A DNA stretch of 64,000 bases from contig SAXG01000028.1 of assembly GCA_012932865.1 (NCBI GenBank), positions 248,001 through 312,000 of the forward strand, given 5' to 3'. The notes beneath the pieces were generated by a model, which saw only the letters and a program-made list of their open reading frames with translations, did not search any database and was not told the origin of the DNA. Below, one piece after another: positions 35,049 through 46,397 of the stretch. The stretch's first letter is position 1, and every line of letters starts with the position of its first letter. A program made the position numbers and the translations under genes. Source of the DNA: Amylostereum areolatum (Eukaryota > Basidiomycota > Agaricomycetes > Russulales > Stereaceae).

Positions 35049-36274
35049 CTAGATCAGATACAAGTTAGACACGGCGTCGGCCCAGTTCACCCACCTCGTC
35101 CCCTTCCTCCCCTTGGTGCAAACATTCCCCCTATGCATTCCCGGACCACCACGAGGGGGAACAAGCACCCTGCCCCTACCGCGTCCACCGCGACCCAACC
35201 CTCGTCCCCTTCCCCGGCCGCGCGCCGGCAGCATGGCAGGGATCGCAGGTCGCTCTTCTTCGTCTTCGGACTGGTCTTCGTCCATATCCGTCACATCTGC
35301 CGCAGTCGCCCTGGGGAGAATGGGAGAAGAAGCAGGTTGCGCAGGTGGAGGGGGGTTGACGCCGGTCGTGGGCTGGGGCCCGAGGTGGGATGGTCCATGG
35401 GCGTGGCGGCCAACGTGACCAGCGCTCTTCGCTCCTCGGCCAAAACGGATGGAGGAAGGGACGAGGCTGAGGGAGGACATGCCGTTGGCGAGGGCGTCGA
35501 CGTCGTCCGATCTTGTGTGTCGCTGGGATGTCGAGGTTTGGGTGGGCGTCGGCGTGCCCCTCTTCGCATGGGCGTTATCCACCGCGTCATGATCCATCTC
35601 ATCCGTGTCGTCTGTGTCGTCCGAGTCGTCTTTGTTTCCGTTGGTTTGGTCGCGTGCCTTCCATGTTCCACGCACTAAGCTTGCGCCGTCGCCCCACTTC
35701 CTCAGCAGCTCGCCAACGCCCTTGTTTGTCACCGCAAAGAAGTACTCCTTGGGGTATCCGTGGGCTTGGATGAGATGGAGACGTCTGTTTTTCGGAGAGC
35801 GGAAGTATTGCGGGCATGTGGCGAGGTGGCACGCAAACTGCGATTGCCCCCGATGAGCGACAGGGAAGGACGGGGAACACGAGCGACGACTACACACGAT
35901 CTTTTCGCCACGCTCTTTACGCACATCAGCCAGTGGATCGTGGCACTCCGTGAGATGCTAAAACGATAGAGGATGACGGTGTTCAGACGTGACCGCAGAT
36001 GAAAGGAATTCGATCTACGCACCAGTTCCAGCAAACGAGCATCGGGGAATACACACTCGCATCCCGGCACGGAGCAGACGTGGGCATGATATTTGGCGTA
36101 GTGTGCTTCTAGATCTCGCGTTTCGTCGAGTGGTGTTCCCTTGCCCTTGTTACATGTCGGTGGGAGGGTACAGAGTAGCGGCGGTGTGTCAGTCGTCGTC
36201 GTCGCGCGGGCAGACTTGTGGACAGGAGATGTTTGGAGAGAGCTTGGAGGAGAATGTACGCGTTTCGACGACAT
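35049..36274 (-). CDS. C2H2 zinc-finger protein, ZNF511-like
   Basis: Starts at 36274 (MSSKRVHSPPSSLQTSPVHK). Fingers: a degenerate first one with LEAHYAKYHAHV, then CSVPGCECVFPDARLLELHLTECH split by an intron, and ACHLATCPQYFRSPKNRRLHLIQAHGYPKEY. FFAVTNKGVGELLRKWGDGASLVRGTWKAR follows and is the conserved tail that marks the ZNF511 type. A second intron sits inside the segment between ERGEKI and FACHLAT. The C-terminus is acidic and then has an RG-rich run (RGRGRGLGRGGRGRGR, about 35225-35165), typical of RNA-binding tails. Probably nuclear. No frame defect noticed. Confidence 0.75.
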
Positions 36275-36553
36275 AGAGAACGCGGAAGTGTTTAGAAGTA
36301 AGCCCTAGTCGTGAGAGTTAGCACGAGAAGCAAAATCAAAGACAAATCGGACTCCTTCGATCCTTCGACAATGCCTGTAACCCACGATCACGTGCTAGGT
36401 ATCGACGTTTAAGTTCAACGTTCAACGGGCGACTGCAGTGGCTGTCTTGTTGCAACGTATGGGCACGATGAAAGGAATTTATTGGAAGTTTATGGAGGAG
36501 GAATACATCGGTGTAGTTTGACGAAGTACGTCTTCACTACTCGCAAGGCTCGA

Positions 36554-37581
36554 TCACTCTAGACCGTCGAGGAGGAGATCTAAGCTCTCGTGGGTCCCGA
36601 TTGATGTATAGGGATTCCCGGGCTCCTTTTCCGCACTGTCGAAATCGATGATACGGTAGGGAAAAACCTCCTTGGAGAATGGCGCCTGAGTCCCAGGTAG
36701 CCCCGGAGGGGAGTCGAGCGCGCGGACAATGTTATCGTAGCGGATGTCGCGATGATGGCAGCTGAGCTGGCACAATTCTTCGTAAAGCCGATGCATTTGC
36801 GCTCTGTGAACCCGGGAGATTAGTCTTTGTACCATGTAGTAAAGAGACACCTGTTGTACCTCTCCTGGTCGGAAAACTTGCCCGGGCCAAAGGGCAGGAA
36901 TTCGTCTGAAAGCCTCTCTAGAAGTAAGATGGAGACCTTATTCGAGAGCGCCTCGCCTGCTTCCTCGTCGCCCTCTTCCTCGTCACTGTTGTCCGCTGGT
37001 TTTGTATCGCATCCGCGCCAGTGCTCGCTATCGTCATATGAATCCCAATCTACATCTGTAGGCTCTCCATAGGCATCTGGGTCCATCGGCACCATGTTCC
37101 AGAGTTTGAAAGTTGCATCTTCAGGTACGACCGCGTCGAAATAACCGTAAAATCTTGGTATCACCGAGCCTTGAAGGTCTCGGAGATCGTTATAGAACCA
37201 AGCTTCTCTATCCAATGCATCTTTCATCGACCGCCCCGCGATCTTCACGGCGAGAGGCGGAACTCCGGTGGCGTCAATATCTGATGATGTCTGTGAACCT
37301 TCTCCGAAATGAGCTACTGCGCTGTACACAAAGCCTAGCCGTCCGGAGCCCAGCTTTTCACCAAGTGAAATGTCGAAAACCCGGAGATCGTCAGGAGGAG
37401 GTGGCAGGTCGAGGTCCTCCTTGACACTCTTGGGTATGGAAATACTGCATTCTTCGGCCAGGTCGGGTAGGCATGGCGTGACCTCCTGCGGTGTGGCTCT
37501 GTTTAACCTGAGGGGTATATCCTCCCCCGATTGGTCCTGCAAGACACCGCGAAGGATGACAGCATGCAAAGTGGTTTGGTG
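36554..37581 (-). CDS. Divergent protein-kinase-like protein K3
   Basis: The main exon opens at 37581 after a TTCTAG acceptor with HQTTLHAVILRGVLQD. Landmarks: LGSGRLGFVYSA, LAVKIAGRSMKDALDREAWFY, QGSVIPRFYGYFDAVVPEDA, hinge VSILLLERLSDEFLP, catalytic loop HHRDIRYDNIVRAL with HRD, Asp and Asn intact, and IIDFDSA for DFG. An intron at about 36850-36800 precedes the catalytic loop. It is the best preserved catalytic loop in the K family here. The upstream 300 bp holds a first exon that could not be fixed. Confidence 0.72.
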
Positions 37582-37894
37582 CTAGAATAAGTCGACGGTT
37601 CAGTTTCCAAGGCAAAGACAAACGAATACAATTACTGCACCATTTCGCTTCCCGTAAAATTTCCTCCTAAATATGATGGCGAATAATGAGAGAGGTGGCT
37701 TCAGACCTGAATGTTGTTAAACCGTTGAACGTCGAAGCAGTCTGCAGGTCGTTATTTCATTACTTAGTGGCAGTGCCAGAGTCACATGACATCCCCTCCA
37801 TCTGCTTCTCATCCCTCGTGCATCGCTGCGGCATCCTGGCGCACTGGCAAACGATTTACTCAGTCGAGTCAATATAAGCATATAACAGGTTCCT

Positions 37895-38782
37895 CTATTC
37901 CGACTTTGGAGAAAGCTCCATACCACCCTCGAGGCCATCGAGCATGTAGTATACGTCGTTCAGCTCGACAAATTTGTTATGAGAAACCCTTTCCGATAAC
38001 GCGAAATCGAACACACGATATCGCGATGTCCTATGCGAGGTGGGCATTTCAGAGTCTTTTGTTCCAGGGAGCACTTTCGCAATGTTCCTCCAGCAAATGT
38101 CCCTATGTCGAATTTTGAAGGCGCACAACTCTTCAAATAGAGCGCATATCTCTGCCCTGAAAACAGGCCGTGGTTTAATGGGTAGCTTCATGAAGATAAT
38201 GGATACGTACTCCAAGGGAGTATTGATGTAACTTATGGACTTGGGGAGACGCTCATCGGAGAGCTTCTCCAGTAGGAGAAGATGGGTGGCCGTCTTGAAA
38301 CCTCCGATGCTGCCTGTCCCCGGGGTACCATCATATCTCGAGTCAGCAGCCTCGATTTTGAAATCTGTGGTGATAAAATATCCATAGCAGCGGGGGATGA
38401 CCGAGCCCTGGATCGACTCCAGGTGATTATAGAACCACGCTTCACGATCTATGTCCACCTCGTGGTTGCGGTGCGCAATCTTGACGACGAGCGGAGGAAT
38501 GGCGCTTTCAAGCAAGTCAGTGGATGTAAACCCATCCTCGGTGTCTGGTGAGACGTCGTAGACAACTCCAGAGTAACCCCATCCCAGCCTCTTTCCGATC
38601 TTCAGCGCCAAAGACATGTCACTGGGGACAACATTCGGAAGTTTCTCCGTATCTTGGGCCTGAGCATCTTGAGTATCCTGAGGGGGAGGACGCAGAATAG
38701 GCGGGTGATGCTTCCTGACCAGTTTAAGGTGACCTTCCTGAAGGAGGCCTTTCAGCGAGACGGCCTGCAGAGTATTCTGAGC
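37895..38782 (-). CDS. Divergent protein-kinase-like protein K4
   Basis: The main exon starts at 38782 (AQNTLQAVSLKGLLQEG) after a CTACAG acceptor. Landmarks: LGWGYSGVVYDV loop, LVVKIAHRNHEVDIDREAWFY, QGSVIPRCYGYF, hinge LLLLEKLSDERLP, catalytic loop RHRDICWRNIAKVL with HRD, Asp and Asn, and VFDFALSE for DFG. A 49-bp intron (GTATCC..TTTCAG) follows TPLEY. The 5' exon lies in 38790-39090 but is not resolved. It is a tandem relative of K5, with about 150 bp of shared upstream sequence. Confidence 0.7.
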   Translation of the reverse strand, partial: AQNTLQAVSLKGLLQEGHLKLVRKHHPPILRPPPQDTQDAQAQDTEKLPNVVPSDMSLALKIGKRLGWGYSGVVYDVSPDTEDGFTSTDLLESAIPPLVVKIAHRNHEVDIDREAWFYNHLESIQGSVIPRCYGYFITTDFKIEAADSRYDGTPGTGSIGGFKTATHLLLLEKLSDERLPKSISYINTPLEYVSIIFMKLPIKPRPVFRAEICALFEELCAFKIRHRDICWRNIAKVLPGTKDSEMPTSHRTSRYRVFDFALSERVSHNKFVELNDVYYMLDGLEGGMELSPKSE

Positions 38783-39277
38783 CTGTAGTAGTACACGAGG
38801 GAGAATTGTTATAAATGAGCTGAAATACGACGTATGAAGAACCCAGCTTGCAATTTGTTTCATGACGAAAAGTGCGGTAGGTGAAGCTGCTAGGGCTTGA
38901 GAGTGTGAGTCCACGTTGTGCCAGCGGATTGCTGCGGGGGGACAGGGGGGGACGGTGAACGGCCGGCGGCAAAATTGAGGCTCCGGTGATACCGAAATTT
39001 CTTCCAAATTTCTTCCACCTGCTGTTCCTTGAAGTCGGAAGTTCGGACAAGCTCTCCTCCATCGACTTCGTATCGAGCTCCATTCGCTACTACTGGTGGA
39101 AGGTCCAGCAAGAGGGCGAGGAGGGCAAGGAAGGATTCTGACAAGGCTATTCTAGTTGTACAGGGCAGCACGGAGAAGGAGTACTTAGACCTCGCAAGGT
39201 CATGAAACAACTGCGTCGATGAAGATCCACTCGACCAAGGATCCTTACGACACCCTTGATTAAGTCTAAGGCTCCTC
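38783..39277. other. Upstream region of K4 and 3' flank of K5
   Basis: The part 39088-39245 is repeated upstream of K5 (see the repeat entry). The first exon of K4 should be here. No other feature. Confidence 0.35.
39088..39245. repeat. Duplicated upstream segment of K4 (partner at 40063-40222)
   Basis: Shares gagcaagagg/agcaagagggc, ggattctgac-aggcta, tagttgtacag, cacaaggtcatg and a terminal atccactcgaccaaggatcc with 40063-40222 in the same order and orientation. The two copies mark a tandem duplication unit of roughly 1 kb that created K5 from K4 or the reverse. The shared end (ccaaggatcc) may be the duplication border. Confidence 0.65.
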
Positions 39278-40030
39278 TCACTCCGCCGCTGGTGCAATCA
39301 CCATTCCTTGCGCGAGACTGTCGAGCATGTAATATACGTCGTTCCTTTCGTCCTGGTCAAAGACGTCATTAGGAACCGTTCCCGAGCTGGCGAAATCAAA
39401 CACGCGATATTGCGACGTCCTCTTCGTGGTGGGCGTTGCGGAGAGTTCCGCCCCAGGGAGCACTTTCGCGATATTATCCCAGCGAACGTCCCCATGTCGA
39501 ACGGACAAGACGCTCAATTCGCGAAACAGATCGCATATCTCTTCCCTGGAGTCAGACTGTGGTTCAATGAGCAGCCCCATAGAGATAATGGCTACGTACT
39601 CCAAGGGGGTATCCTGACAAATCGTATCCTGATAGGTCAAGGACTCGGAGACGGGGAGGTGTTCTTCAGAGAGCTTCTCGGAGACGGGGAGGCGCTCTTC
39701 AGAGAGCTTCTCGGGGACCGGGAGGCTCTCTTCGGAGAGCTGATCGGGGACGGGGACGGAGACGGGGAGGCGCTCTTCAGAGAGCTTCTCCAGTACGAGA
39801 AGATGGATGACCGGCTTGGAATCTTCGGTGCTGCCTGGTCCTTGGGCACCAGAGTTCGAGTCCACAGCCTCGACTTCATAATCTGTGGTGGTAAAATATC
39901 CATAGCAGCGGGGAATGACTGATCCTTGGAGCGACTTCAAGTGATTATAAAACTGACGCTTCATGATGAATGTCCTTCTCGTGCTTTCTGAGCGCAATCT
40001 TGACGACGAGCGGAGGAATGGTGTCCTGTT
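39278..40030 (-). pseudogene. Divergent protein-kinase-like protein K5, truncated
   Basis: Closest relative of K4. The N-terminal glycine loop is missing. IPPLVVKIALRKHEKDIHHEA, the VAIK region, is one base out of frame with the following YNHLKSLQGSVIPRCYGYF; the extra base appears to be in the TTTT run at 39949-39952. Downstream frame: LLVLEKLSEERLP, catalytic loop RHGDVRWDNIAKVL (HGD), and VFDFASS. The hinge region carries an expanded in-frame repeat. It ends at 39278. Probably a non-functional duplicate. Confidence 0.65.
39640..39795 (-). repeat. In-frame hinge minisatellite in K5
   Basis: About five copies of a 30-36-bp unit coding for EKLSEERLPVS-type decapeptides. K4 has a single copy of this motif at the same place, after the hinge hydrophobics. 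All copies keep the frame open. Confidence 0.75.
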
Positions 40031-40234
40031 TCTTCCCATGTATATAATCCTTGCATGTAGTGGGAGGTCGAGCAAGAGGACAAGGAGCCGCAAGGAGCGA
40101 TTCTGACGAGGCTACTTTAGTTGTACAGAGAAGATCCCAGCATATTTCACAAGGTCATGGGGAGCAAACGTCGACCAAGAGGCACTCAGCATATATCCAA
40201 AAATCCACTCGACCAAGGATCCTCCCTGGTGGGC

Positions 40235-42191
40235 TTAGTCCACAACACCTTTGAAACTCCAGACTTCCACAACCATCTTCCCCGCCCGCCTGCACAAGAT
40301 CGCACCGACCTCCTTCCGGAACGCAAGCCCCCATATGCCCTCCCCGCCCTCACTCATCTCTCGCACATACTGACCCGTCTCGACCTCCCACAGCCGAGCC
40401 TTCCCGTCTGCGCCGCCCGTGACGAGCAGGCGGTCGTCGCACTGAAGTTGAAGCGCGGTGATCGACGAATCGTGCGCTGGGATCCGGTTCATGATCGAGA
40501 TGGCCAAGCCACGCGGACTGGCGGGAGAACGCGCCATCGAGAAGAGGTGGACGCGTCCGTCGGCCCCGCCTGTGATGAGCATGCTCGGCGTCATCTGCAG
40601 CTGGCAGACCAGCGCGGTGTGTCCCTGGAGCATGGCGAGACATTGCCTGCGCGAAAGACGTCAATCAGGCGCGTCCAAACGTGTGTGAGGGACATAACCT
40701 ACCCACTGCGCGCATCCCACACTCTCACGGTTGTGTCCACGCCGCCGCTCGCGAGGCGCTCCCCGTCGAAGGCGACGCAGTAAATTTGATGGACGTGGCC
40801 GACGAACTCCTGCAGACATTGCCCTGTGTCAACGTCCCAAAGCTGTCGTTCCCATGTCAGTGGTCTAAAGAGGGAGATAGAGGGGAAACGGCAACATACC
40901 CTACAGGTACTGTCGTAGCTCCCGCTAACGACCTGGTTCCCGCACGCTTCGAGCGCGCGGACGCTGCCCGTATGACCGTGCAGCCGATGCATCATGCGTC
41001 CCCGCTGGATATCCCACACCCTCAGTGTCCCATCCCGCGCGCCCGAGACCGCGATCGGACGATTGTGCAGCACGCGCAGGCTCCGCACAGTCGAGGTGTG
41101 CCCACGGAGGACGTAGATACAGAGGCTGCGATCGCCGTCAGTAAAAGTTAACCAAGGAAGAACGAAGACACATACCCCGTTTCGACGTCCCACACTCGCA
41201 CGTCCTTATCGCATCCTCCACTCACGACCAGCGCGCCCGGCTGGCCCCAGCCCCGCGACGCCCCGCCAGGCTGCACTCTGTCCCTCGTAGTCCCTTCAGG
41301 CGACTCCTCCATCCAATGTTGTGGTGCACCGAGGCCAAGCGCCTCCCGCATCGTTCGCGGCAGGAGATGGTCCAGTCCAAGCGGGTCGCTAACGTCCCAT
41401 CCACTCGGCTGGCGATTGTGCCGTAGCTGCCATTCGAGGCCTGCAGCGACCTCGGGGACTCGGTCGCGGTTGCCAAGCACGTCGGCGAGAGGCAAGCGAG
41501 CATGACGCGGATCGAGGGCTCCCCCCGCGGTGACGAGACAGACGGCCCAAACGCCGTTAGCGTGGCCAGTGAGGGTACGGAGGGTGGTGCCGTTGGAGGC
41601 GTTGAAGATGTGGATCTTGGAATTTGCGAGGCCGGCGACGAGGTGCGCGGGCGAGAGCACGGCGGATGTGATGGTGTTGACACTCGGTTCGTCGGTGTGT
41701 GTGGGCAAGCGGTGGGTTCGGAGTAGGCGAGGGTGACATTTCCAGTTGCGCACTGATCAAACGTCAACAGAGGATAAAACACCCAAGTCTAATCGCTCAC
41801 CTGTCGTGTAGGAATACTTGTAAAAGGATCGATAGGTCGTCGGGGGCGGTATGATTCCATCGAATAGATCCGAGTCTACGTCTGGCCACTCGAATCCCGC
41901 ATTAGCGCACAACGCTTTCCAAATGTGCTCGTCTTTGATAAGAGAGTTCCATCTCCGAGACACTCGCGCTGCGGTGGCGACCGTCTTGGGACCGTCGAGG
42001 AAGGTAAGGACATAGAGGGCGAGTTCGGTGGGAAGCTCGTTGAGGAAATCGCGTTTGAGCAGGGGTGCAACTCGGATTTGAAGGTCCGTAAGTTCCGCAG
42101 GGGTGAGGATGGGGATTATTCCATAGAGCGTGGAGAGACGGAGATGAGAGGGAAGTTGAGCGAAGCTCGACACAAAGTCGGCAGGGGTCAA
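40235..42191 (-). CDS. F-box/WD40 protein, SCF ubiquitin-ligase adaptor (Cdc4/Pop1/Fbw7 type)
   Basis: Starts at 42191 (MTPADFVSSFAQLPSHLRL). The F-box is at about residues 50-95: LNELPTELALYVLTFLDGPK with VSRRWNSLIKDEHIWKALC. A GTGAGC..GATCAG intron (about 41800-41757) leads to at least seven WD repeats: KIHIFNASNGTTLRTLTGH, GGCDKDVRVWDVETG, CIYVLRGHTSTVRSL, GARDGTLRVWDIQRG, GHTGSVRALEACGNQ, LWDVDTGQCLQEFVGH, DTTVRVWDARSG, GADGRVHLFS, GGADGKARLWEVETGQYV. This layout is that of Cdc4-family adaptors. They bind phosphodegrons of cell-cycle regulators and link them to Skp1-Cul1. Frames agree at every intron. A 95-residue insertion after the first propeller repeats is Pro/Gly-rich. Confidence 0.85.
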
Positions 42192-42216
42192 GTGCTTGGA
42201 CGGATTTAGTCTCGTT

Positions 42217-42363
42217 CCCAGACGTCAGAGAGGAGGGTTGTGCAGGGGAGATATGAGGATGGGACCGAGGGATAGGCTATCGGAAGGAGCCGAGCGGAGA
42301 TTAAAGTCGGAGGCAAAAAGACGCGACAAAACCCCTGCACAACCCTCCTCTCTGACGTCTGGG
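42217..42363. repeat. Perfect 32-bp inverted repeat upstream of the F-box gene
   Basis: 42217-42248 and 42332-42363 are exact reverse complements over 32 bp, separated by 83 bp. The left arm starts 26 bp from the F-box start codon, inside its promoter or leader. Either a tiny non-autonomous element or a local inverted duplication. No target duplication is apparent. Confidence 0.85.
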
Positions 42364-43592
42364 GCAGTTCGTCGCGGATTCCGACGTGCTGTCACAGCGT
42401 GATAAAAGCGTTACGAGCATGTGATCTCGGAACATGTGACCCTCGCCCCCCATGCACCGATCTCCTCTTTCCCTCTCTTCAGAGAAGGGAAAAGCATCGG
42501 AAATGCCATACTATTGAGATCCGCGATGCCTTAGGACATATGTGTAAGGTTTCCCAGTCTCGCTGCCGTTGATTTGAGGAGTCTATGGCAAAAGTAAACC
42601 ATGATAGCTGACAATGACTTGGAGACTCCCGGAGTTGAAGCAACCGGGGTCGCAAGTTTTCGGAATGAAGGGAATAAATCAGTGCTTAAGTTGCCTTCTT
42701 TCTAGTAGTGATTTGGAGTGAAGGGCTGCAAGGCAAGTAACCTACAAGTGAATCATCCACTGGCAAGCTTAGACTGCAGAGGCTCACTTAGATCTGTTGT
42801 AACATGTACAATCATAGCGAGATTTTCAAGTTAACATGAGTAATCTGTAGCTTAAGTACCATGCAAGGTAATCCACATTGGTGTGCTCATGCAACAGTGC
42901 ATGCAACCACTCAGTAGCAGTGAAAGACCGGCAATGAGTAGATTTTCATGGCTCTTGAGGTCCAAACTGCTCTGTATTACCTCTTATCACCTCAGAGACC
43001 TTCAGAGCTCATAATAGTACAAGCTATCTAACCTCGAACGACTACAATCCGGCCAACAATGCGTCAAACATCAGAAGAAGTTAACGGCCGTGCTGAGGAC
43101 GCGTACACGACGCGCTGGATCACATTTTGTGCTTAGTCAGATCACAATTCGTGACTGATGGCATCATTGTGACAGCACGTCGGAAATCACGACGAAATGC
43201 CCCAGACGTTGCACGAGTCCTCGCGGAGCCGGTTTGAGTGCGAAAACGTCTGGAGCCGAGACTAGGACGGATTGGGAGAGGGGTCATCGAAGGCTACCGA
43301 TATGGCAGGACTTTGGTGAGGAAACGATTCCGATATTGGAGGAGAAGGAGCTGGTGTCGGTGGGCAAACATTATTGTAGAGTATAGATCCCGACGAAGGG
43401 TATGTAGTTGGGGAGAACAGGGCCATGGGGGTTCTGCAAACGAAAATAAGTTGGAATAGGCGGTCGCACAAGGCCAACACGTACTTCTGTTTCCGGTGCA
43501 TTTGAAAATTCAAGCTCTGCTCTTCAGACGAAATTGAAGGAAAGACGCGGAGACGGTAGGCGAGAGTAACTGCAACCTAAGAAGTGAGGAAG
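42364..43592. other. Gene-poor interval, AT-richer
   Basis: Only a short minus-strand frame (43513-43262, MNFQMHRKQKYVLALC.. with a Pro/Ser-rich end) is open; it has no recognised domain. Otherwise nothing seen. Confidence 0.3.
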
Positions 43593-44102
43593 GAGGTAAC
43601 ACCGCGGGCGGAAGTCCATTTTTTCGGAGTCAAAATGCATTTGAAACGAGCGACGAAAGTACAGATACCAATCGTGTTTTTACCTGGACAAAACACATTC
43701 CAAACATGTCCTCTCAGGCACATGTTCCTGCCTCATGTACCCTTCCAAAACTAGAAATTTCCGCCATGAGCAGTGATTGATCTGAAATTAGAAGCTTCAG
43801 GGCAATTTTTGGCGGATCTTTTCCTAATCAAAACTGATTCTCCTTGGGGAACCGGTTTCTAACTGCTTAATTTAGGGAGAATATGGTCCTAAAATGCTTT
43901 ATTTCGAACTCATAGCTGCCCATGGCGGAAACCTCAAGTTTTAGGAGGGTACACGAGGCAGGAACATGTGCCTGAAAGGACATGTTTGGAATGTGTTTTG
44001 TCCAGGTAAAAACACGATTGGTATTTGTACTTTCGTCGCCCGTTTTGAATACGTTTCGACTCCGAAAAAATGGACTTCTGCCTGCAGTGTAAGTTACCCA
44101 CC
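43593..44102. mobile_element. Foldback (long inverted repeat) element
   Basis: About 43593-43770 and 43920-44102 are imperfect reverse complements (shared blocks: gaagtccattttttcgga, acaaaacacattccaaacat, caggcacatgttcctgcctc, ttccgccatg). The middle 150 bp also shows weaker self-complementarity, so the whole 510-bp unit could fold on itself. No coding frame. Best read as a MITE or foldback transposon. The target duplication was not resolved. Confidence 0.75.
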
Positions 44103-44406
44103 GCACTGGAGCGGGGAGCCAATATATCACGTGACGCATATGATAATGGTCTCCCGAGCGTATTATTATTAAGTAACGAGAAGTTACTAGATGAACGGTT
44201 TCAAGAATATAAAGCACATCAGTGAGTCGCGACAGCAAAGTCATCGACGAGAAAAAAGCCAAGTCCAACTCGGTACCAGACACTGGTAATTGAAGAAGCT
44301 TACCTTGCCTAGATATGGGACTTTGGTTCATCACGCGCGGTTAAATCAACAAGTTGACACGATTCATTCAACATATAAGGGGAGTACAGGATTAGTGGGG
44401 GTAGAA

Positions 44407-44498
44407 GATGATATACGAACGGGGGTAAAAGACAATATACGAGTAGGGGTAAGACAATATACGAGTGGGAGTAAGACAATATACGAGTCGGGGTAGAC
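44407..44498. repeat. Minisatellite, about 22-bp unit, four copies
   Basis: Four tandem units with the core gacaatatacgagt followed by a variable g-rich half. It lies just beyond the 3' end of the protease gene. Confidence 0.8.
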
Positions 44499-44673
44499 GA
44501 CGCAACTGGGATAGACGAACGAGCAGGGAGAGGTGGGGAAAGACAGACGACCGGAGAGGGGAGTATATAGTACACGACGAAGCCACGACTGTCCAAACAA
44601 GCAGAAGCCCTAGAAACGGCGCGTTGACGCCTGCATACAAGATGCCCCGGCGACGACGATGAGATGCCTAGGC

Positions 44674-46397
44674 CTAGGAGGCGGCGACGTCGAGGTGCAC
44701 GTTGGGGAACCCGTTGGCGCGGATGCGCTCGAGGAGCCACCAGAAGTGCGTGGCGTACGACATATCGGGGGACTCCGTCTTGCAGGAGCCGCCGGTGAGC
44801 ATGCCGCCGATGCGGCCACAAATGTCGGCGATGATGGAGCCCGAGTCGCCAGCGAGTCCGACTTGCGGTCGTAAGTGATGATGCCCCACTCCATCGAGGT
44901 CTGGTAGATGGACGGGTCGTTGAAATAGTCGCGGACGATGCTGAAGATGCCGTTGGCACGGCCGATGGTGGTCCCGGTGGCGTCGCTGTTCTTTACGACC
45001 AGCAGGCAGGGCTCGCCGTCCGCATCCCACATGTCTGGGTGGTGCATCAAGTCGTCGCTCATGGTGCCACTGAGGGGAAGGAGAAGATCCCCGGGGAATT
45101 TGAACGTCCAGTTGGCGTCGCCGCGGGCATAGCACTTGGCCATGAACTCGTAGGGATCAAGCTCCCCCCCTGTGATATAGACATATTTTCAGGTCAGCAC
45201 GTAGCCTTGGTCGGACGGAAAAAAACGCACCGAGGTCCATCTTGTTGCCTTAGAAGCCCTCGCCGAGCTTGTCGCCGTTGACCTGGAATATTCCATAGTC
45301 CTCCGTGAAGCGACGAGGCCCTACGCCGAGAGAGATGGCCGGGGAGTGGAGGACGTGGCCGAGGACGCGGTTGCTAGTCTGGCCCCAGTGCTTATTGACG
45401 TGCTCGAGCAACTCTCCGAGCGCACCCATCGTCGCCTCTGCGTCGTCCACCCGCTCCTGAGTGGCGAGACGATATGAAAAGGCAATCTGCCACCTCCAGT
45501 GGTCGATCGCGATAGCGTGATCAACAATCCTGAGCTTGAGCGAGTCGACGAGGTCGGTGAAGGCTCTCCTGCCGAGCAGGATGACGTCTCTAGCCCGCAT
45601 GTCGGGGTGGTAAACGTAGTCGGTGTTGATTTCCTTGGATGAGATGAGGACGTGGCGGCAAGAGAGTCCCAGGAGCTTGTTGCTGCCACCACCTTTGACA
45701 AGGTAGAGGGCCATGGTGCCCTGATCACCCATCCTGGCCCGAGTAGAGATGTGGAGGCCGAGGGCAGGGTTGATGGGACTGACGACGTCGACGAGCGGGT
45801 CGAAGTCACCAACGGGGCTGTGAAGACGAGGACCAACCTCGCGCACGTACACGGACTCGCGGAAGTCAACGTCGACATCGGTGATCTGGTAGTTTTTGAG
45901 AAGAGCGAGGACGTCCTGGGCCGCGCCGTGGGCTGTCGTAGGGGAGGTAGAGTCGGGCGAGACGCCAATCCAGATGGTGACGGGGCTGATAACCGGCTTA
46001 GCCTTGCCCTCTTCGTCGTTCTCGTCCCCGGCTTGCTTGAAACAAACGACGTCAATGGTCGTGAAGCGAATCTAAGAGATGTAAATTAGTAAATTTGAAG
46101 ATGGCGACGACGATAACAGCAGCGGCAGCAGCAACGACAGCAGCAGCGACAGCAGCGATGACGACGATGATCATATGGATGTTAACGCACCTTATGAGCG
46201 TCCATGATGTTGACTACCTTCCAACCCAAGTCTTCGTTCTAAATGTCTGCGATCGGGTGGACGAAAACTGGGAGAAGCTCCTTGGCGCGGGGGCGGGCCC
46301 AGGGTCCCTTGGGCGCGTACCGCTTCTCCTCTCCCGTGCGGTAGATCAACACGGGCTCAGAGGGAAGGCCTGCGTAGTACGAGATGGCCTCCTCCAT
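44674..46397 (-). CDS. Trypsin-like (PA clan) serine protease-like protein of basidiomycete type
   Basis: The first ATG in frame is at 46397 (MEEAISYYAGLPSEPVLIYR), followed by KELLPVFVHPIAD. After an intron near 46240-46195 come WKVVNIMDAHK and IRFTTIDVVCFKQAG, then SPVTIWIGVSPDS, FRESVYVREVGPRLHSP, and GLSCRHVL (a His in the place of the catalytic His). EDYGIFQVN follows, with an Asp. GLAGDSGSIIADICGRIGGMLTGG carries the GDSGS nucleophile motif and the oxyanion Gly. The assignment to PA-clan proteases rests on these three motifs; such proteins are common and uncharacterised in Agaricomycetes. One base seems to be missing at about 44853-44862, just before GDSGS. The reading frame stays open upstream to the edge of a solo LTR at 46549. 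Confidence 0.6.
46098..46170. repeat. CAG/ACG-rich simple repeat
   Basis: Imperfect run of agcagc, gacgacg and gcagcagcaacgac trinucleotides. It falls in an intron of the protease gene. Confidence 0.7.

Noticed and set aside
43262..43513. Short minus-strand protein MNFQMHRKQKYV..
   Set aside because: Low-complexity Pro/Ser end, no recognised family, no promoter or splice support.
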